From contig NZ_CP013747.1 of NCBI RefSeq assembly GCF_001484605.1, positions 4,774,001 through 4,838,000 on the forward strand: DNA of 64,000 nt, in the 5' to 3' direction. The notes beneath the pieces were generated by a model. That model saw only the letters and a program-made list of their open reading frames with translations. It did no database searches and was not told the origin of the DNA. Made by a program: the position numbers and the translations under genes. This document shows, in pieces, positions 17,770-25,063 of the stretch; the stretch's first letter is position 1, and each line of letters starts with the position of its first letter. The stretch comes from Pseudarthrobacter sulfonivorans. GTDB taxonomy: Bacteria; Actinomycetota; Actinomycetes; Actinomycetales; Micrococcaceae.

Positions 17770-18555
17770 CTAGCGGCGGGCGGTGGCGGTGTAGCGGCCG
17801 GCGTTGACGGTGACGTCGAGTTCCACGCCGAAGGTCTTGCTGAGGTGCTCCGCCGTGAGCACACCCTCGAGGGGTCCTGCCGCCACCACGTTGGATTCAC
17901 GGAGCAACATCGCGTGGGTGAAGCCAGGCGGCACTTCTTCGAGGTGGTGGGTGACCAGAACAATGGCCGGAGCGGCGTCATCACGGGCCAGTTCGGTGAG
18001 GCGGTGCACCAGGTCCTCGCGCCCACCCAGGTCCAGGCCGGCGGCAGGTTCGTCGAGCAGGAGGAGTTCCGGGTCAGTCATCAGGGCTCGGGCAATCTGG
18101 ACGCGCTTGCGCTCACCCTCGGACAGGGACGCGAACGCCCGGTTCAGGAACGGCCCCATGCCCCAATCATTCAGCAGCCTGAAGGCCCGGCGTTCGTCAG
18201 CCCTCTCATATCCCTCACGCCACCGCCCCGTCACGCCGTACGCCGCGGTGACAACAACATTGAGGACCGTTTCGTGCCCGGGAATCTGATTGGCCAGTGC
18301 GGCAGAGGACAGGCCGATGCGGGGCCGGAGTTCAAACACGTCCACGGAGCCGAGGATTTCCTCCAGGACGCCGGCTATGCCGCTGGTGGGGTGAAGACGG
18401 GCTGCAGCAATCTGCAGGAGAGTGGTCTTGCCTGCGCCGTTGGGTCCCAGGATGACCCAGCGCTCGCCCTCCTTGACCTGCCAGTCCACCTTGTTCAGGA
18501 GCGTCTTAGACCCACGGACAACGCTGACGGCGGCCAATTCAAGAACATCACTCAT
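17770..18555 (-). CDS. ABC transporter ATP-binding protein (stand-alone)
   Basis: 261-residue single nucleotide-binding domain. It has Walker A GPNGAGKTT (37-45), signature LSEGERKRVQIARAL with E in place of the second G of LSGGQ, Walker B LLLLDEPAAGLD and the H-loop THHLEE. No membrane partner is encoded nearby unless the TauE-like gene 19 bases downstream plays that role, which would be unusual. Relatives resemble the ModF/YlmA group of orphan ABC ATPases. The start is ATG 18555, with TAGTGT 8 bases upstream on the coding strand; an in-frame GTG at 18567 is the alternative. Confidence 0.85.
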   Translation of the reverse strand: MSDVLELAAVSVVRGSKTLLNKVDWQVKEGERWVILGPNGAGKTTLLQIAAARLHPTSGIAGVLEEILGSVDVFELRPRIGLSSAALANQIPGHETVLNVVVTAAYGVTGRWREGYERADERRAFRLLNDWGMGPFLNRAFASLSEGERKRVQIARALMTDPELLLLDEPAAGLDLGGREDLVHRLTELARDDAAPAIVLVTHHLEEVPPGFTHAMLLRESNVVAAGPLEGVLTAEHLSKTFGVELDVTVNAGRYTATARR

Positions 18556-18709
18556 AGGAGTAGACACTAGGACAAAACAGGGACGGACTGATAACTGAAA
18601 CGTGGACAGCGACGCTTGTCACAGTCCCGGCCACGGCCCGTCTGCTGGCTGGCCCACGGGTTCGCCATCAACATGGCGCAATCAATTCGGGCGGCTCTCC
18701 CCCGCTGGC

Positions 18710-18715
18710 TAAGAT
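18710..18715 (+). promoter_or_regulatory. -10 box TAAGAT of a leaderless serB transcript
   Basis: TAAGAT ends 7 bases before the serB ATG at 18723, with no ribosome binding site. Confidence 0.55.
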
Positions 18716-18722
18716 TGCAGCC

Positions 18723-19616
18723 ATGACTTCGAACGTGACTGCGGTCAGCTATGGCCCAAAACTGACTGCCTCCGGGCTCGACAAGCTGCGCTCCGCCCTG
18801 ACGGGCAGTGGCGCCACGCTCCAATCCGAATCAAGGGGCGGGGACAGCCGGTTTGAGGTCCACACTGCCGAGGTCGCCGTCGCGGATGGCACGGACGCCG
18901 GCATTTCGGCCCTCCGCCGGGCGGTGGCCGAGGCGGCGCAGGATGGCCTGGACACCGCCATCGTTCCCGCTGGCCTGCGTGCGGCTCCGCGGAAGCTGTT
19001 GATCATGGACGTTGATTCGACGCTGATCCAGCAGGAAGTCATCGAGCTCCTGGCGGCCTATGCGGGCAAGCGGGAGGAGGTGGCGGCAGTCACCGAAGCG
19101 GCGATGCGCGGTGAACTGGACTTCGCGCAGAGCCTCCACGCGCGGGTGGCCGTGCTCGCAGGGCTGCCGGCCGCCGTCGTCGATTCCGTCCGGGCGGAAG
19201 TGAGGCTGAGCGAAGGTGCCGCTGAGCTGGTTGCTGCGTTCAAGGCTGCAGGCCACGTGGTGGCCGTGGTGTCCGGCGGGTTCAACCAGATCCTGGGGCC
19301 CATCGCTGAGGATCTGGGCCTGGACTACTGGCTGGCAAACGAACTTGAGATTGTGGACGGGGCCCTGACCGGCAAGGTGCTCGGTGCCGTCATCGACCGT
19401 GCGGCGAAGGAAAAGTACCTGCGCGAGTGGGCGGCCGCAGAAGGAATCGCCATGGAACACACCATTGCCGTGGGCGACGGCGCCAACGACCTGGACATGC
19501 TCGGGGCCGCCGGGATGGGAGTGGCGTTCAATGCCAAACCTGCGGTCCGGGCAGTTGCGGACTCTGCGATCAACATGCCGTACCTCGACGCGGTGCGCCA
19601 CATCGCCGGGGTCTGA
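18723..19616 (+). CDS. serB: phosphoserine phosphatase
   Basis: Last step of serine biosynthesis, hydrolysing O-phospho-L-serine. HAD-superfamily motifs are in order: DVDST (96-100, Asp96 nucleophile), the VVSGGF motif II region and GDGANDLDM motif IV; the Lys of motif III lies in AAKEKYL. The N-terminal 90 residues form a divergent ACT-like domain. The 297-residue length matches actinobacterial SerB. Monocistronic and apparently leaderless. Confidence 0.95.
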   Translation: MTSNVTAVSYGPKLTASGLDKLRSALTGSGATLQSESRGGDSRFEVHTAEVAVADGTDAGISALRRAVAEAAQDGLDTAIVPAGLRAAPRKLLIMDVDSTLIQQEVIELLAAYAGKREEVAAVTEAAMRGELDFAQSLHARVAVLAGLPAAVVDSVRAEVRLSEGAAELVAAFKAAGHVVAVVSGGFNQILGPIAEDLGLDYWLANELEIVDGALTGKVLGAVIDRAAKEKYLREWAAAEGIAMEHTIAVGDGANDLDMLGAAGMGVAFNAKPAVRAVADSAINMPYLDAVRHIAGV

Positions 19617-19665
19617 AGCCCGGCAGGCTCCATCCCGCTGGCCGGGTGGAATCAGCCGGGTCCGC

Positions 19666-20511
19666 TCAGCCCGCGGGCGGCGTGTACTGGCTCGCGGTGA
19701 AGACGGCTCCGCCGGGATCCCGGATCAGGACAGTGCGCGTCCACTCGTTATCGTCCTGCCCCAAGATGACCGCGCCCAGGCGCTCCGCTGTCTCCGCCGC
19801 ACGGTCCCGGTCTGCGACAGTAAACGTCACGTGCCACTGCGGACGCTCCCCCGGCGCCGCGGCGGCAAGCCAGGCAACAGCGTCCTCGAAACCGCTGGGA
19901 ACCAGGTCGCCCGACTGGCGATCCCTGATGGTGGGGTCGACAGTGGCCTCAAGGTGATCACCGTAACCGGGGCGGCGGATCATCGTGCCGAAGCCGAGGT
20001 CGTCGAACTGCCAGCCGAAGGCCTTCGTGTAGAAAGCGATGGCCCCCTCGGTGTCCGTGGTGTGCAGGTCGCTGAAGTTCCATCCACCGGGAAGGTTCAC
20101 CGCCTGGGCACCGAGTCGCTCGCGGGCCTGCCAGATGCGGAACTCGGCGCCTTCGGGATCCGCCAGTACTGCCTGGACGCCTCCTGAGCCCGCATCGGCA
20201 GGGGCCGATTTCAGTGTTGCGCCGACCGAGAGCAGGTGGCGCGCGGCAGCATCTGCTTCGTCGACGGAGACGTAGGTGTTCCACATGGCGGCACCGGTTC
20301 CGGGGCCCGTGATCGCGCCGGCCTCCTGGCCGTCAAGGGTGGCTATGACGTACCTGCCGGTGCCGCCGGACGGGGCGGTGTCCTCGAATTCCCACCCGAA
20401 GATTCCGCCGTAGAACTGCATGGCGGCCTCCACATCGGGCTGCTCGGTGTCCACCCAGCACGGAACACCTGCCGGATAGCTACGGCCTGTCACCTCTGGT
20501 TGCTGTGCCAT
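19666..20511 (-). CDS. VOC (glyoxalase/bleomycin resistance) family protein, two-domain
   Basis: 281 residues made of two tandem vicinal-oxygen-chelate modules: PCWVDTEQPDVEAAMQFYGGIFGWEF near residue 15 and WNFSDLHTTDTEGAIAFYTKAFGWQF near 150, each opening with the ExAxxFYxxxFGW pattern. Metal-ligand residues (an early H or W and a late E) are incomplete in the first module. The substrate is unknown; relatives are annotated as hydroxylases or antibiotic-binding proteins. I chose ATG 20511, which stands 7 bases after TAGGGT, rather than the 35-residue longer frame. Confidence 0.87.
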   Translation of the reverse strand: MAQQPEVTGRSYPAGVPCWVDTEQPDVEAAMQFYGGIFGWEFEDTAPSGGTGRYVIATLDGQEAGAITGPGTGAAMWNTYVSVDEADAAARHLLSVGATLKSAPADAGSGGVQAVLADPEGAEFRIWQARERLGAQAVNLPGGWNFSDLHTTDTEGAIAFYTKAFGWQFDDLGFGTMIRRPGYGDHLEATVDPTIRDRQSGDLVPSGFEDAVAWLAAAAPGERPQWHVTFTVADRDRAAETAERLGAVILGQDDNEWTRTVLIRDPGGAVFTASQYTPPAG

Positions 20512-20518
20512 GCACAAA

Positions 20519-20524
20519 ACCCTA
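20519..20524 (-). promoter_or_regulatory. -10 box TAGGGT of a leaderless transcript
   Basis: On the minus strand TAGGGT ends 7 bases before the VOC-protein ATG at 20511. Confidence 0.5.
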
Positions 20525-20580
20525 GGCGGCCTTGCTCGCGTAGACAACGCCCTGGGCTCACCGTTGCTTCGCGACAGACA

Positions 20581-20609
20581 AAGCTCCGGGCAGGAGTACT
20601 GCCCGGAGC
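20581..20609 (-). terminator. hairpin terminator after the SDR gene
   Basis: A perfect 11-bp stem (20581-20591 with 20599-20609) and 7-base loop lie 59 bases beyond the stop of the minus-strand SDR gene. Only a weak U-rich tail follows. Confidence 0.65.
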
Positions 20610-20667
20610 TCGTCATGGTGATGGGTTGCCGCGTGGAAATACGGCCCTTCAGGTGTGCCCGGAAATG

Positions 20668-21420
20668 CTATTCGGCGCCCTTGCCGAAGTAGTCGGAGCC
20701 GCCGGCGTACTCCGTGTGGCCGGATTCGACGTCCGCGGTCGCCATGCTGGCCACAACTTCAGCGAACTCCTCCACGGAATAGAGCTTTCCGGCCTCGGCG
20801 CGGCGGGCTTCGATGGCGCCCGGGTTCGAGCGGTCCAGCAGCGTCGCCGTGACGGTGCCTTCGATCATGTCGCCGGACACAACCACCAGCGAGATGCCCT
20901 TCTCAGCCAGGTTCGGAAGGAGCTCACGCAGGGCGTCCTCGCCGGCACGCTTGCTGCGGGCCACGGGCTCGTATTCGGGCATGGTGGGCACGGAGTTGAT
21001 GAAGTGGGCCTGGTGGCTGGTCACGAAGACCACGCGCGAGCCTTCCTTCATCAGGGGCACGGCGGCGTTGAGCATGTTGACCTGCGCATCGCGGTTCAGC
21101 TTCAGGGCGTAGTCGTCTGCCATGCCGGACTCCATGCCGCCGGAAGCGTTGAGCACCAGGACGTCCAGCGAACCGAAGTTCTCCATGGCAGCGCTGGCCA
21201 GGGCCTGCACGCCTTCCTGGGTGGTGAGGTCCGCACCCACAGCCGTGGCACGGCCACCGGCAGCTTCAATTCCTGCGACCACCTTGTTGGCGCGCGGCGC
21301 CTTCTGGCGGTAATTAACCACGACGGCGGCGCCCTCGGCAGCGAGGTTCTTGGCCACTTCAGCGCCGATTCCCCGTGAGGATCCGGTCACGATGGCGGTT
21401 TTGTTGTCCAGCAGTCCCAT
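20668..21420 (-). CDS. SDR family oxidoreductase
   Basis: 250-residue short-chain dehydrogenase/reductase with the NAD(P) loop TGSSRGIG (12-19) and NASGG at 91-95. The catalytic Ser135 (VTSHQAHF) is present, but Tyr150 and Lys157 are separated by six residues (YEPVARSK) instead of the canonical three, so the usual YxxxK is absent. The substrate is unknown; it resembles actinobacterial FabG-like enzymes. It has its own leader upstream (21421-21480) and a terminator downstream, so it is probably monocistronic. Confidence 0.87.
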   Translation of the reverse strand: MGLLDNKTAIVTGSSRGIGAEVAKNLAAEGAAVVVNYRQKAPRANKVVAGIEAAGGRATAVGADLTTQEGVQALASAAMENFGSLDVLVLNASGGMESGMADDYALKLNRDAQVNMLNAAVPLMKEGSRVVFVTSHQAHFINSVPTMPEYEPVARSKRAGEDALRELLPNLAEKGISLVVVSGDMIEGTVTATLLDRSNPGAIEARRAEAGKLYSVEEFAEVVASMATADVESGHTEYAGGSDYFGKGAE

Positions 21421-21566
21421 ACGGGCTCCTTTGTTCGAAACGTCTAAATCGCTGAGGTCTGCAGTCCATCATGCCAGCGCCTGCCCCGTATTCGCTTGTT
21501 TGACCCCCACAAAGAAGCCCGGTCAGGCTAGTTCTGCGAAGGCTCCGGGCGGCGTTCAGCCCGGCG

Positions 21567-21572
21567 TATGCT
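21567..21572 (+). promoter_or_regulatory. -10 box TATGCT of a leaderless transcript
   Basis: TATGCT ends 6 bases before the ATG at 21579 and no Shine-Dalgarno sequence is seen. Confidence 0.5.
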
Positions 21573-21578
21573 CCCCCT

Positions 21579-21956
21579 ATGACGGGCAGCGCCGGCACTG
21601 CATCCACACCGGACGAAGTCTTCAGCAACTCGCCGGTGGGACTTCAACTCTGCCTGGCAGTCCACGACGCCATCATGAACGCCGTGCCGGCCACCGTGCG
21701 CACCACCACCAGCCAGGTGGCCTTCCGGAACCGGCGCGGCTTCGCATACGTCTGGAATCCACGCCAGCACCTCAAGACCGGGGTGCCGGCGGTTCTCTCC
21801 ATTGCACTTTCCCGGCGGGTTGAGTCGCCCCGGTTCAAGGAAGTGGTCCATCCGTCCCACGGCGTATGGATGCACCACCTGGAACTAAACACCGCTGGGG
21901 ACGTCGACGCCGAGGTCATCGCCTGGCTCTGGGAAGCGTTCGACGCTGCTGCTTGA
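21579..21956 (+). CDS. DUF5655-like conserved hypothetical protein
   Basis: 125-residue small soluble protein. The segment RRGFAYVWNPRQHLKTGVPAVLS and the ending WMHHLELNTAGDVDAEVIAWLWEAFDAA match what I know of DUF5655-type domains, which also occur fused to type IV restriction-like or DNA-modification proteins. No catalytic residues are recognised. Monocistronic, convergent with fabG (26 bases between stops). Function unknown. Confidence 0.7.
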   Translation: MTGSAGTASTPDEVFSNSPVGLQLCLAVHDAIMNAVPATVRTTTSQVAFRNRRGFAYVWNPRQHLKTGVPAVLSIALSRRVESPRFKEVVHPSHGVWMHHLELNTAGDVDAEVIAWLWEAFDAAA

Positions 21957-21982
21957 TAGGCCTCCCGGTCAGTGTTCTGTGG

Positions 21983-22708
21983 TCAGTGGCCCATGCCGAG
22001 TCCGCCGTCAACGGGGATGACGGCGCCGGAAATGTAGGCCGCCTCGTCGCTGGAGATCCAGCGGACCACGTTCGCCACTTCCGTTGCTTCGGCAAACCGG
22101 CCGACGGGAATGCTGGAAAGGTAGCCCTTCTGGGTGGCTTCGGGCAGTTCCGCCGTCATGTCCGTGTTAATGAATCCGGGGGCCACAACGTTTGCTGTGA
22201 TCCCGCGTGAACCGAGTTCTCGGGTCAGGGACCGGGCAATGCCCACCAGACCGGCCTTGGAGGCCGAGTAGTTGATCTGTCCCGGCGCGCCATAGAGGCC
22301 GGAGACCGAGGAAATGAGGACCACGCGGCCCTTGCGCATCCGAATCATGCCCTTGGAGGCGCGCTTGATGACGCGGAAAGCGCCGGTGAGGTTGGTGTCG
22401 ATCACGGACGTGAAGTCATCTTCACTCATGCGCATCAGGAGTGTGTCCTTGGTGATTCCCGCGTTTGCCACCAGGACTTCAACGGGACCGTGGGCAGCTT
22501 CCACCTCGGCGAAGGCTGCATCCACAGAGGCCTCGTCAGTCACATCGGCCTTCACGCCCAGAATCCCGGCCGGCAGCTCCGACGCGCTCCGGTAAGTCAC
22601 GGCCACCTTGTCGCCGTTGGCCACAAAAGCCTGCGCGATGGCCAGGCCGATGCCGCGGTTTCCACCGGTGATCAGGACGCTGCGGGCCGCTGTAGCTGCT
22701 TCAGACAT
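21983..22708 (-). CDS. fabG: 3-oxoacyl-[acyl-carrier-protein] reductase
   Basis: NADPH-dependent reduction of beta-ketoacyl-ACP in fatty acid elongation. The 241 residues show TGGNRGIG (14-21), NAGIT at 82-86, and the complete catalytic set Ser134, Tyr147, Lys151 (YSASK), ending in PVDGGLGMGH as FabG proteins do. It resembles mycobacterial MabA/FabG1 in the NRGIGLAIAQ region. It stands apart from other fatty acid genes here; no inhA-type gene follows. Confidence 0.9.
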   Translation of the reverse strand: MSEAATAARSVLITGGNRGIGLAIAQAFVANGDKVAVTYRSASELPAGILGVKADVTDEASVDAAFAEVEAAHGPVEVLVANAGITKDTLLMRMSEDDFTSVIDTNLTGAFRVIKRASKGMIRMRKGRVVLISSVSGLYGAPGQINYSASKAGLVGIARSLTRELGSRGITANVVAPGFINTDMTAELPEATQKGYLSSIPVGRFAEATEVANVVRWISSDEAAYISGAVIPVDGGLGMGH

Positions 22709-22830
22709 AAAACGCTCCGGGATTCTGCGGCATGTGCAGCCGCGGTTGTAAGGGGGTGTGATTTTGCTGCCTCCGATCTTAGCCCGCGTTTGGGCGCCAC
22801 TGACGATGGTGAGAGAATTGAGGCAAGCCT

Positions 22831-23286
22831 TTGGAGCGTGATCAATCAGCCGTGACCCTTGAAAACCATGCTGGACAGTCCGTGCCCGGAGATCCCGAAA
22901 GGTTCTCCGGGGATTCCGGGGTCCACAGCATTACGGACGCGGCGGCCGCCCACTCGGAGGACATGCGCCAGCGCATGATCAAGTACGCGGTGGCCATGGG
23001 AATCCGCATGGTCTGCCTCATCCTCATTTTTGTGGTGGACGGCTGGTTCAAGCTCGTAATGGTCGCCGGCGCCGTCTTCCTCCCGTGGATCGCGGTGGTG
23101 ATCGCGAATGGCAGCGACCAGGCGGAGGTCCACAGCGACTCGCTGCTCGACTCGGCCCCGCTTGCCGAGCTGGAAAGCACGTATTGGCCGCCGGAACAGG
23201 ACGACTCCACGTCCGCGGTCATCCAGGGCGAGCTCATTGATGACGACGACGAACCCACGCAAGGACAGGAACGGCGCGCCTCATGA
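22831..23286 (+). CDS. DUF3099 domain-containing membrane protein
   Basis: 151 residues with two adjacent transmembrane helices (about 58-75 and 79-93) after the DUF3099 signature VHSITDAAAAHSEDMRQRMIKYA, then an acidic cytoplasmic tail. Function unknown; widespread in Actinobacteria. The TTG start at 22831 has GAGG 7 bases upstream; the in-frame GTG at 22852 is an alternative. Its stop overlaps the next gene by 4 bases, and a three-gene unit with the SURF1 gene follows, which suggests a role linked to respiratory membrane assembly (inference). Confidence 0.78.
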   Translation: MERDQSAVTLENHAGQSVPGDPERFSGDSGVHSITDAAAAHSEDMRQRMIKYAVAMGIRMVCLILIFVVDGWFKLVMVAGAVFLPWIAVVIANGSDQAEVHSDSLLDSAPLAELESTYWPPEQDDSTSAVIQGELIDDDDEPTQGQERRAS

Positions 23287-23558
23287 ACATTTTTGACCTG
23301 GCTGCAGGGACCGCTGGTCCGCCGCCGGCTATGGCGGCCATGTGCTCCCGCAAGGCCTGCCGCTCGGAAGCTTCCTGGCAATTGCTCTGGAATAACCCCA
23401 AAATCCATACGCCGGAACGCCGCAAGACCTGGCTTGCCTGCGATGACCACCGTGACTGGCTGGAAGATTACCTCCAGACCCGCGGGCTCTGGAAGGAAAC
23501 CCTGGTCCTGGACTCGGGGCAGGACACCGGCCGGGCGCCGGTAGGGCAGGACGGCTGA
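23283..23558 (+). CDS. conserved small Cys-rich hypothetical protein
   Basis: 91 residues, ATGA-overlapped with the DUF3099 gene and directly abutting the SURF1 gene (stop and start adjacent). Conserved-looking core: AMCSRKACRSEASWQLLWNNPKIHTPERRKTW is represented here by its CSRKAC and WNNPKIHTP blocks, then WLACDDHRDWLE. The three cysteines and one His (C-x4-C and CDDH) could bind a metal. Homologues in databases are often named acetone carboxylase, which this clearly is not. Function unknown; the context points to cytochrome oxidase biogenesis. Confidence 0.75.
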   Translation: MNIFDLAAGTAGPPPAMAAMCSRKACRSEASWQLLWNNPKIHTPERRKTWLACDDHRDWLEDYLQTRGLWKETLVLDSGQDTGRAPVGQDG

Positions 23559-24452
23559 ATGTACCGCTTCCTCTTTTCCAGCAAGTGGCTGGGATACCTC
23601 CTGCTTGCCGCCATCTTTGCCGCTGCCTGCGTCTTCCTCGGCCGCTGGCAGATGGACCGCCGCGCAGAGACCCTCGCGGAGATCAACCGCGTGGTCACCA
23701 ACTATTCCGCCACACCCATCTCCTTCGACGAGGCGAGGGACGAGTTCTCCGCCCTGGACCCGTCGAAGGAATGGACCCAGGTGGAACTGCAGGGCACGTA
23801 TGATCCCGACGGCCAGCGGATTGTCCGCAACCGTCCACTGAACGGGCAGCCCGGGTATGAGGTGGTTGTCCCGTTCAAGCTGGAGACCGGTGAAACCGTG
23901 GTGATCGACCGCGGCTGGCTGCCCATCGGCAACAAGAACCCGGGCAGTCCTGATTCCATCCCGGCGCCTCCCGCCGGACCCGTGACCGCCGTCGTCCGCC
24001 TCAAGCACGGCGAGCCGCAGTTGGACCGCGGCGCCCCCGACGGCCAGCTTGCTTCCATCGATCTCCCCACTTACGCGGACCAATTGGGCTATCCCGTACT
24101 CACCGGCGCTTACGGGCAGCTGGCGTCTGAATCTCCCGCCCCCGCTGACATGCCGTTCCCGTTCCCGAAGCCGGCCACCGAAGAAGGCACGCACCTGTCC
24201 TATTCGTTGCAGTGGTTCGCGTTTGGGGTGCTGATGTTCGTGGGCTTCGGGTACGCCGCACGGCAGCAGGCCAGGAATGCCGCGATTGACGCCGAAGACA
24301 CCGCAGAGGGCGAAGAAGGCTTGACGGATTCGGGCAGTACCGTCCACTCAGCGGCTGCCGCCGCCCGCCGTCGTCCCCCCGTAGCCCGCAAGCGCAAGAA
24401 GGCCACCGCCGAAGAAGAGGAAGACGCACTCCTGGACGCGCAGGGCTACTGA
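23559..24452 (+). CDS. SURF1 family cytochrome oxidase biogenesis protein
   Basis: 297-residue membrane protein with an N-terminal transmembrane helix (WLGYLLLAAIFAAACVFLG) followed by the SURF1 hallmark LGRWQMDRR, a periplasmic domain (QGTYDPDG, RGWLPIG) and a second helix near 222-240 (WFAFGVLMFVGFGYAARQ). SURF1 assists heme a insertion into subunit I of aa3-type oxidase. A Lys/Glu-rich C-terminal tail of about 50 residues exceeds the core family. Fits with ctaA and ctaB elsewhere in this window. Confidence 0.93.
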   Translation: MYRFLFSSKWLGYLLLAAIFAAACVFLGRWQMDRRAETLAEINRVVTNYSATPISFDEARDEFSALDPSKEWTQVELQGTYDPDGQRIVRNRPLNGQPGYEVVVPFKLETGETVVIDRGWLPIGNKNPGSPDSIPAPPAGPVTAVVRLKHGEPQLDRGAPDGQLASIDLPTYADQLGYPVLTGAYGQLASESPAPADMPFPFPKPATEEGTHLSYSLQWFAFGVLMFVGFGYAARQQARNAAIDAEDTAEGEEGLTDSGSTVHSAAAAARRRPPVARKRKKATAEEEEDALLDAQGY

Positions 24453-24529
24453 CGCATGCATGGTGTGGAAGTGGCCGCCCCCGTGGCGAAAGTGAAAAAG
24501 CGCCCTGTGGTTGCGTTCGCTTTCGTCAG

Positions 24530-24613
24530 TTGCGTTCGCTTCGCAACGCGGGTGATTTCCCGCGTGCTGGCTCGTTCCTCGCCTCTGACGCACGCTACAT
24601 AAATCACCCACGC
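24530..24613. repeat. left arm of an 84-bp inverted repeat (REP-like)
   Basis: Pairs with 24964-25047. Bases 24551-24613 (63 bp) are a perfect inverted match to 24964-25026, and the outer 21 bp match with five differences and no gaps. Each arm is itself palindromic: it opens with GGTGATTT, closes with AAATCACC, and has an inner GCGTGC/GCACGC pair. No ORF is supported here. A direct repeat TTGCGTTCGCTT (24511-24522 and 24530-24541) borders it. Confidence 0.93.
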
Positions 24614-24623
24614 TACTTCGCTC

Positions 24624-24923
24624 GTGCCTAATTGCGCACCAGCAAGGGCAGTACTGCCAAGTGGACACAGCCTTGTTGTCGGTCCGGTGAAAACAGGAAA
24701 GATCCGCCGGGCCACCGCCACGTTCGTCCTGCACCACACGGGCCAGGAAGTAGGCGGAGTAGCCCCGATAGGCCACCCCGAAAAGATCAGGACACTCCTG
24801 GACGACTCCCTCAAAGCCCACAAAGTCCTCTGAGCGGGAGCAGGAGACCACAACTCAATGTTCAGCATCACCTACGAAGACCTACAGCGAATCACAGACG
24901 CCGAAGAACTAACAGTCCGCTAG
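24624..24923 (+). pseudogene. decayed YbaK/EbsC-type aminoacyl-tRNA deacylase remnant
   Basis: One reading frame carries the C-terminal half of a YbaK-like editing domain: RRATATFVLHHTGQEVGG then VAPIGHPEKI, and after one TGA at 24831 it continues in the same frame with AGAGDHNSMFSITYEDLQRITDAEE to a stop at 24921. The position of the TGA is where family members have a Trp, so a TGG to TGA change is likely. The N-terminal half of the roughly 160-residue family is absent, replaced by the left inverted-repeat arm. It appears non-functional. Confidence 0.72.
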
Positions 24924-24963
24924 TTCTGACTCACCCAAACGTGACATGCCCACGAGCGGACCG

Positions 24964-25047
24964 GCGTGGGTGATTTATGTAGCGTGCGTCAGAGGCGAGG
25001 AACGAGCCAGCACGCGGGAAATCACCGACGCCGCGCAGCGAACGCAA
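24964..25047. repeat. right arm of the 84-bp inverted repeat
   Basis: Inverse complement of 24530-24613 (79 of 84 positions identical, the inner 63 perfect). It ends 16 bases before the ABC-F stop codon. The enclosed 350 bases hold only the YbaK relic. Confidence 0.93.
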
Positions 25048-25063
25048 GCATTGCAGTTGGGGA

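Noticed and set aside
16965..18026. Single 353-codon protein covering tauE and part of the ABC gene
   Set aside because: The first 92 codons are a shifted frame of the ABC ATPase; the membrane protein starts at GTG 17750.
24453..25063. tRNA or other RNA gene between SURF1 and the ABC-F gene
   Set aside because: The strong base pairing belongs to the two inverted arms; no cloverleaf with T-loop GTTCGAxxC and CCA-type acceptor was found.
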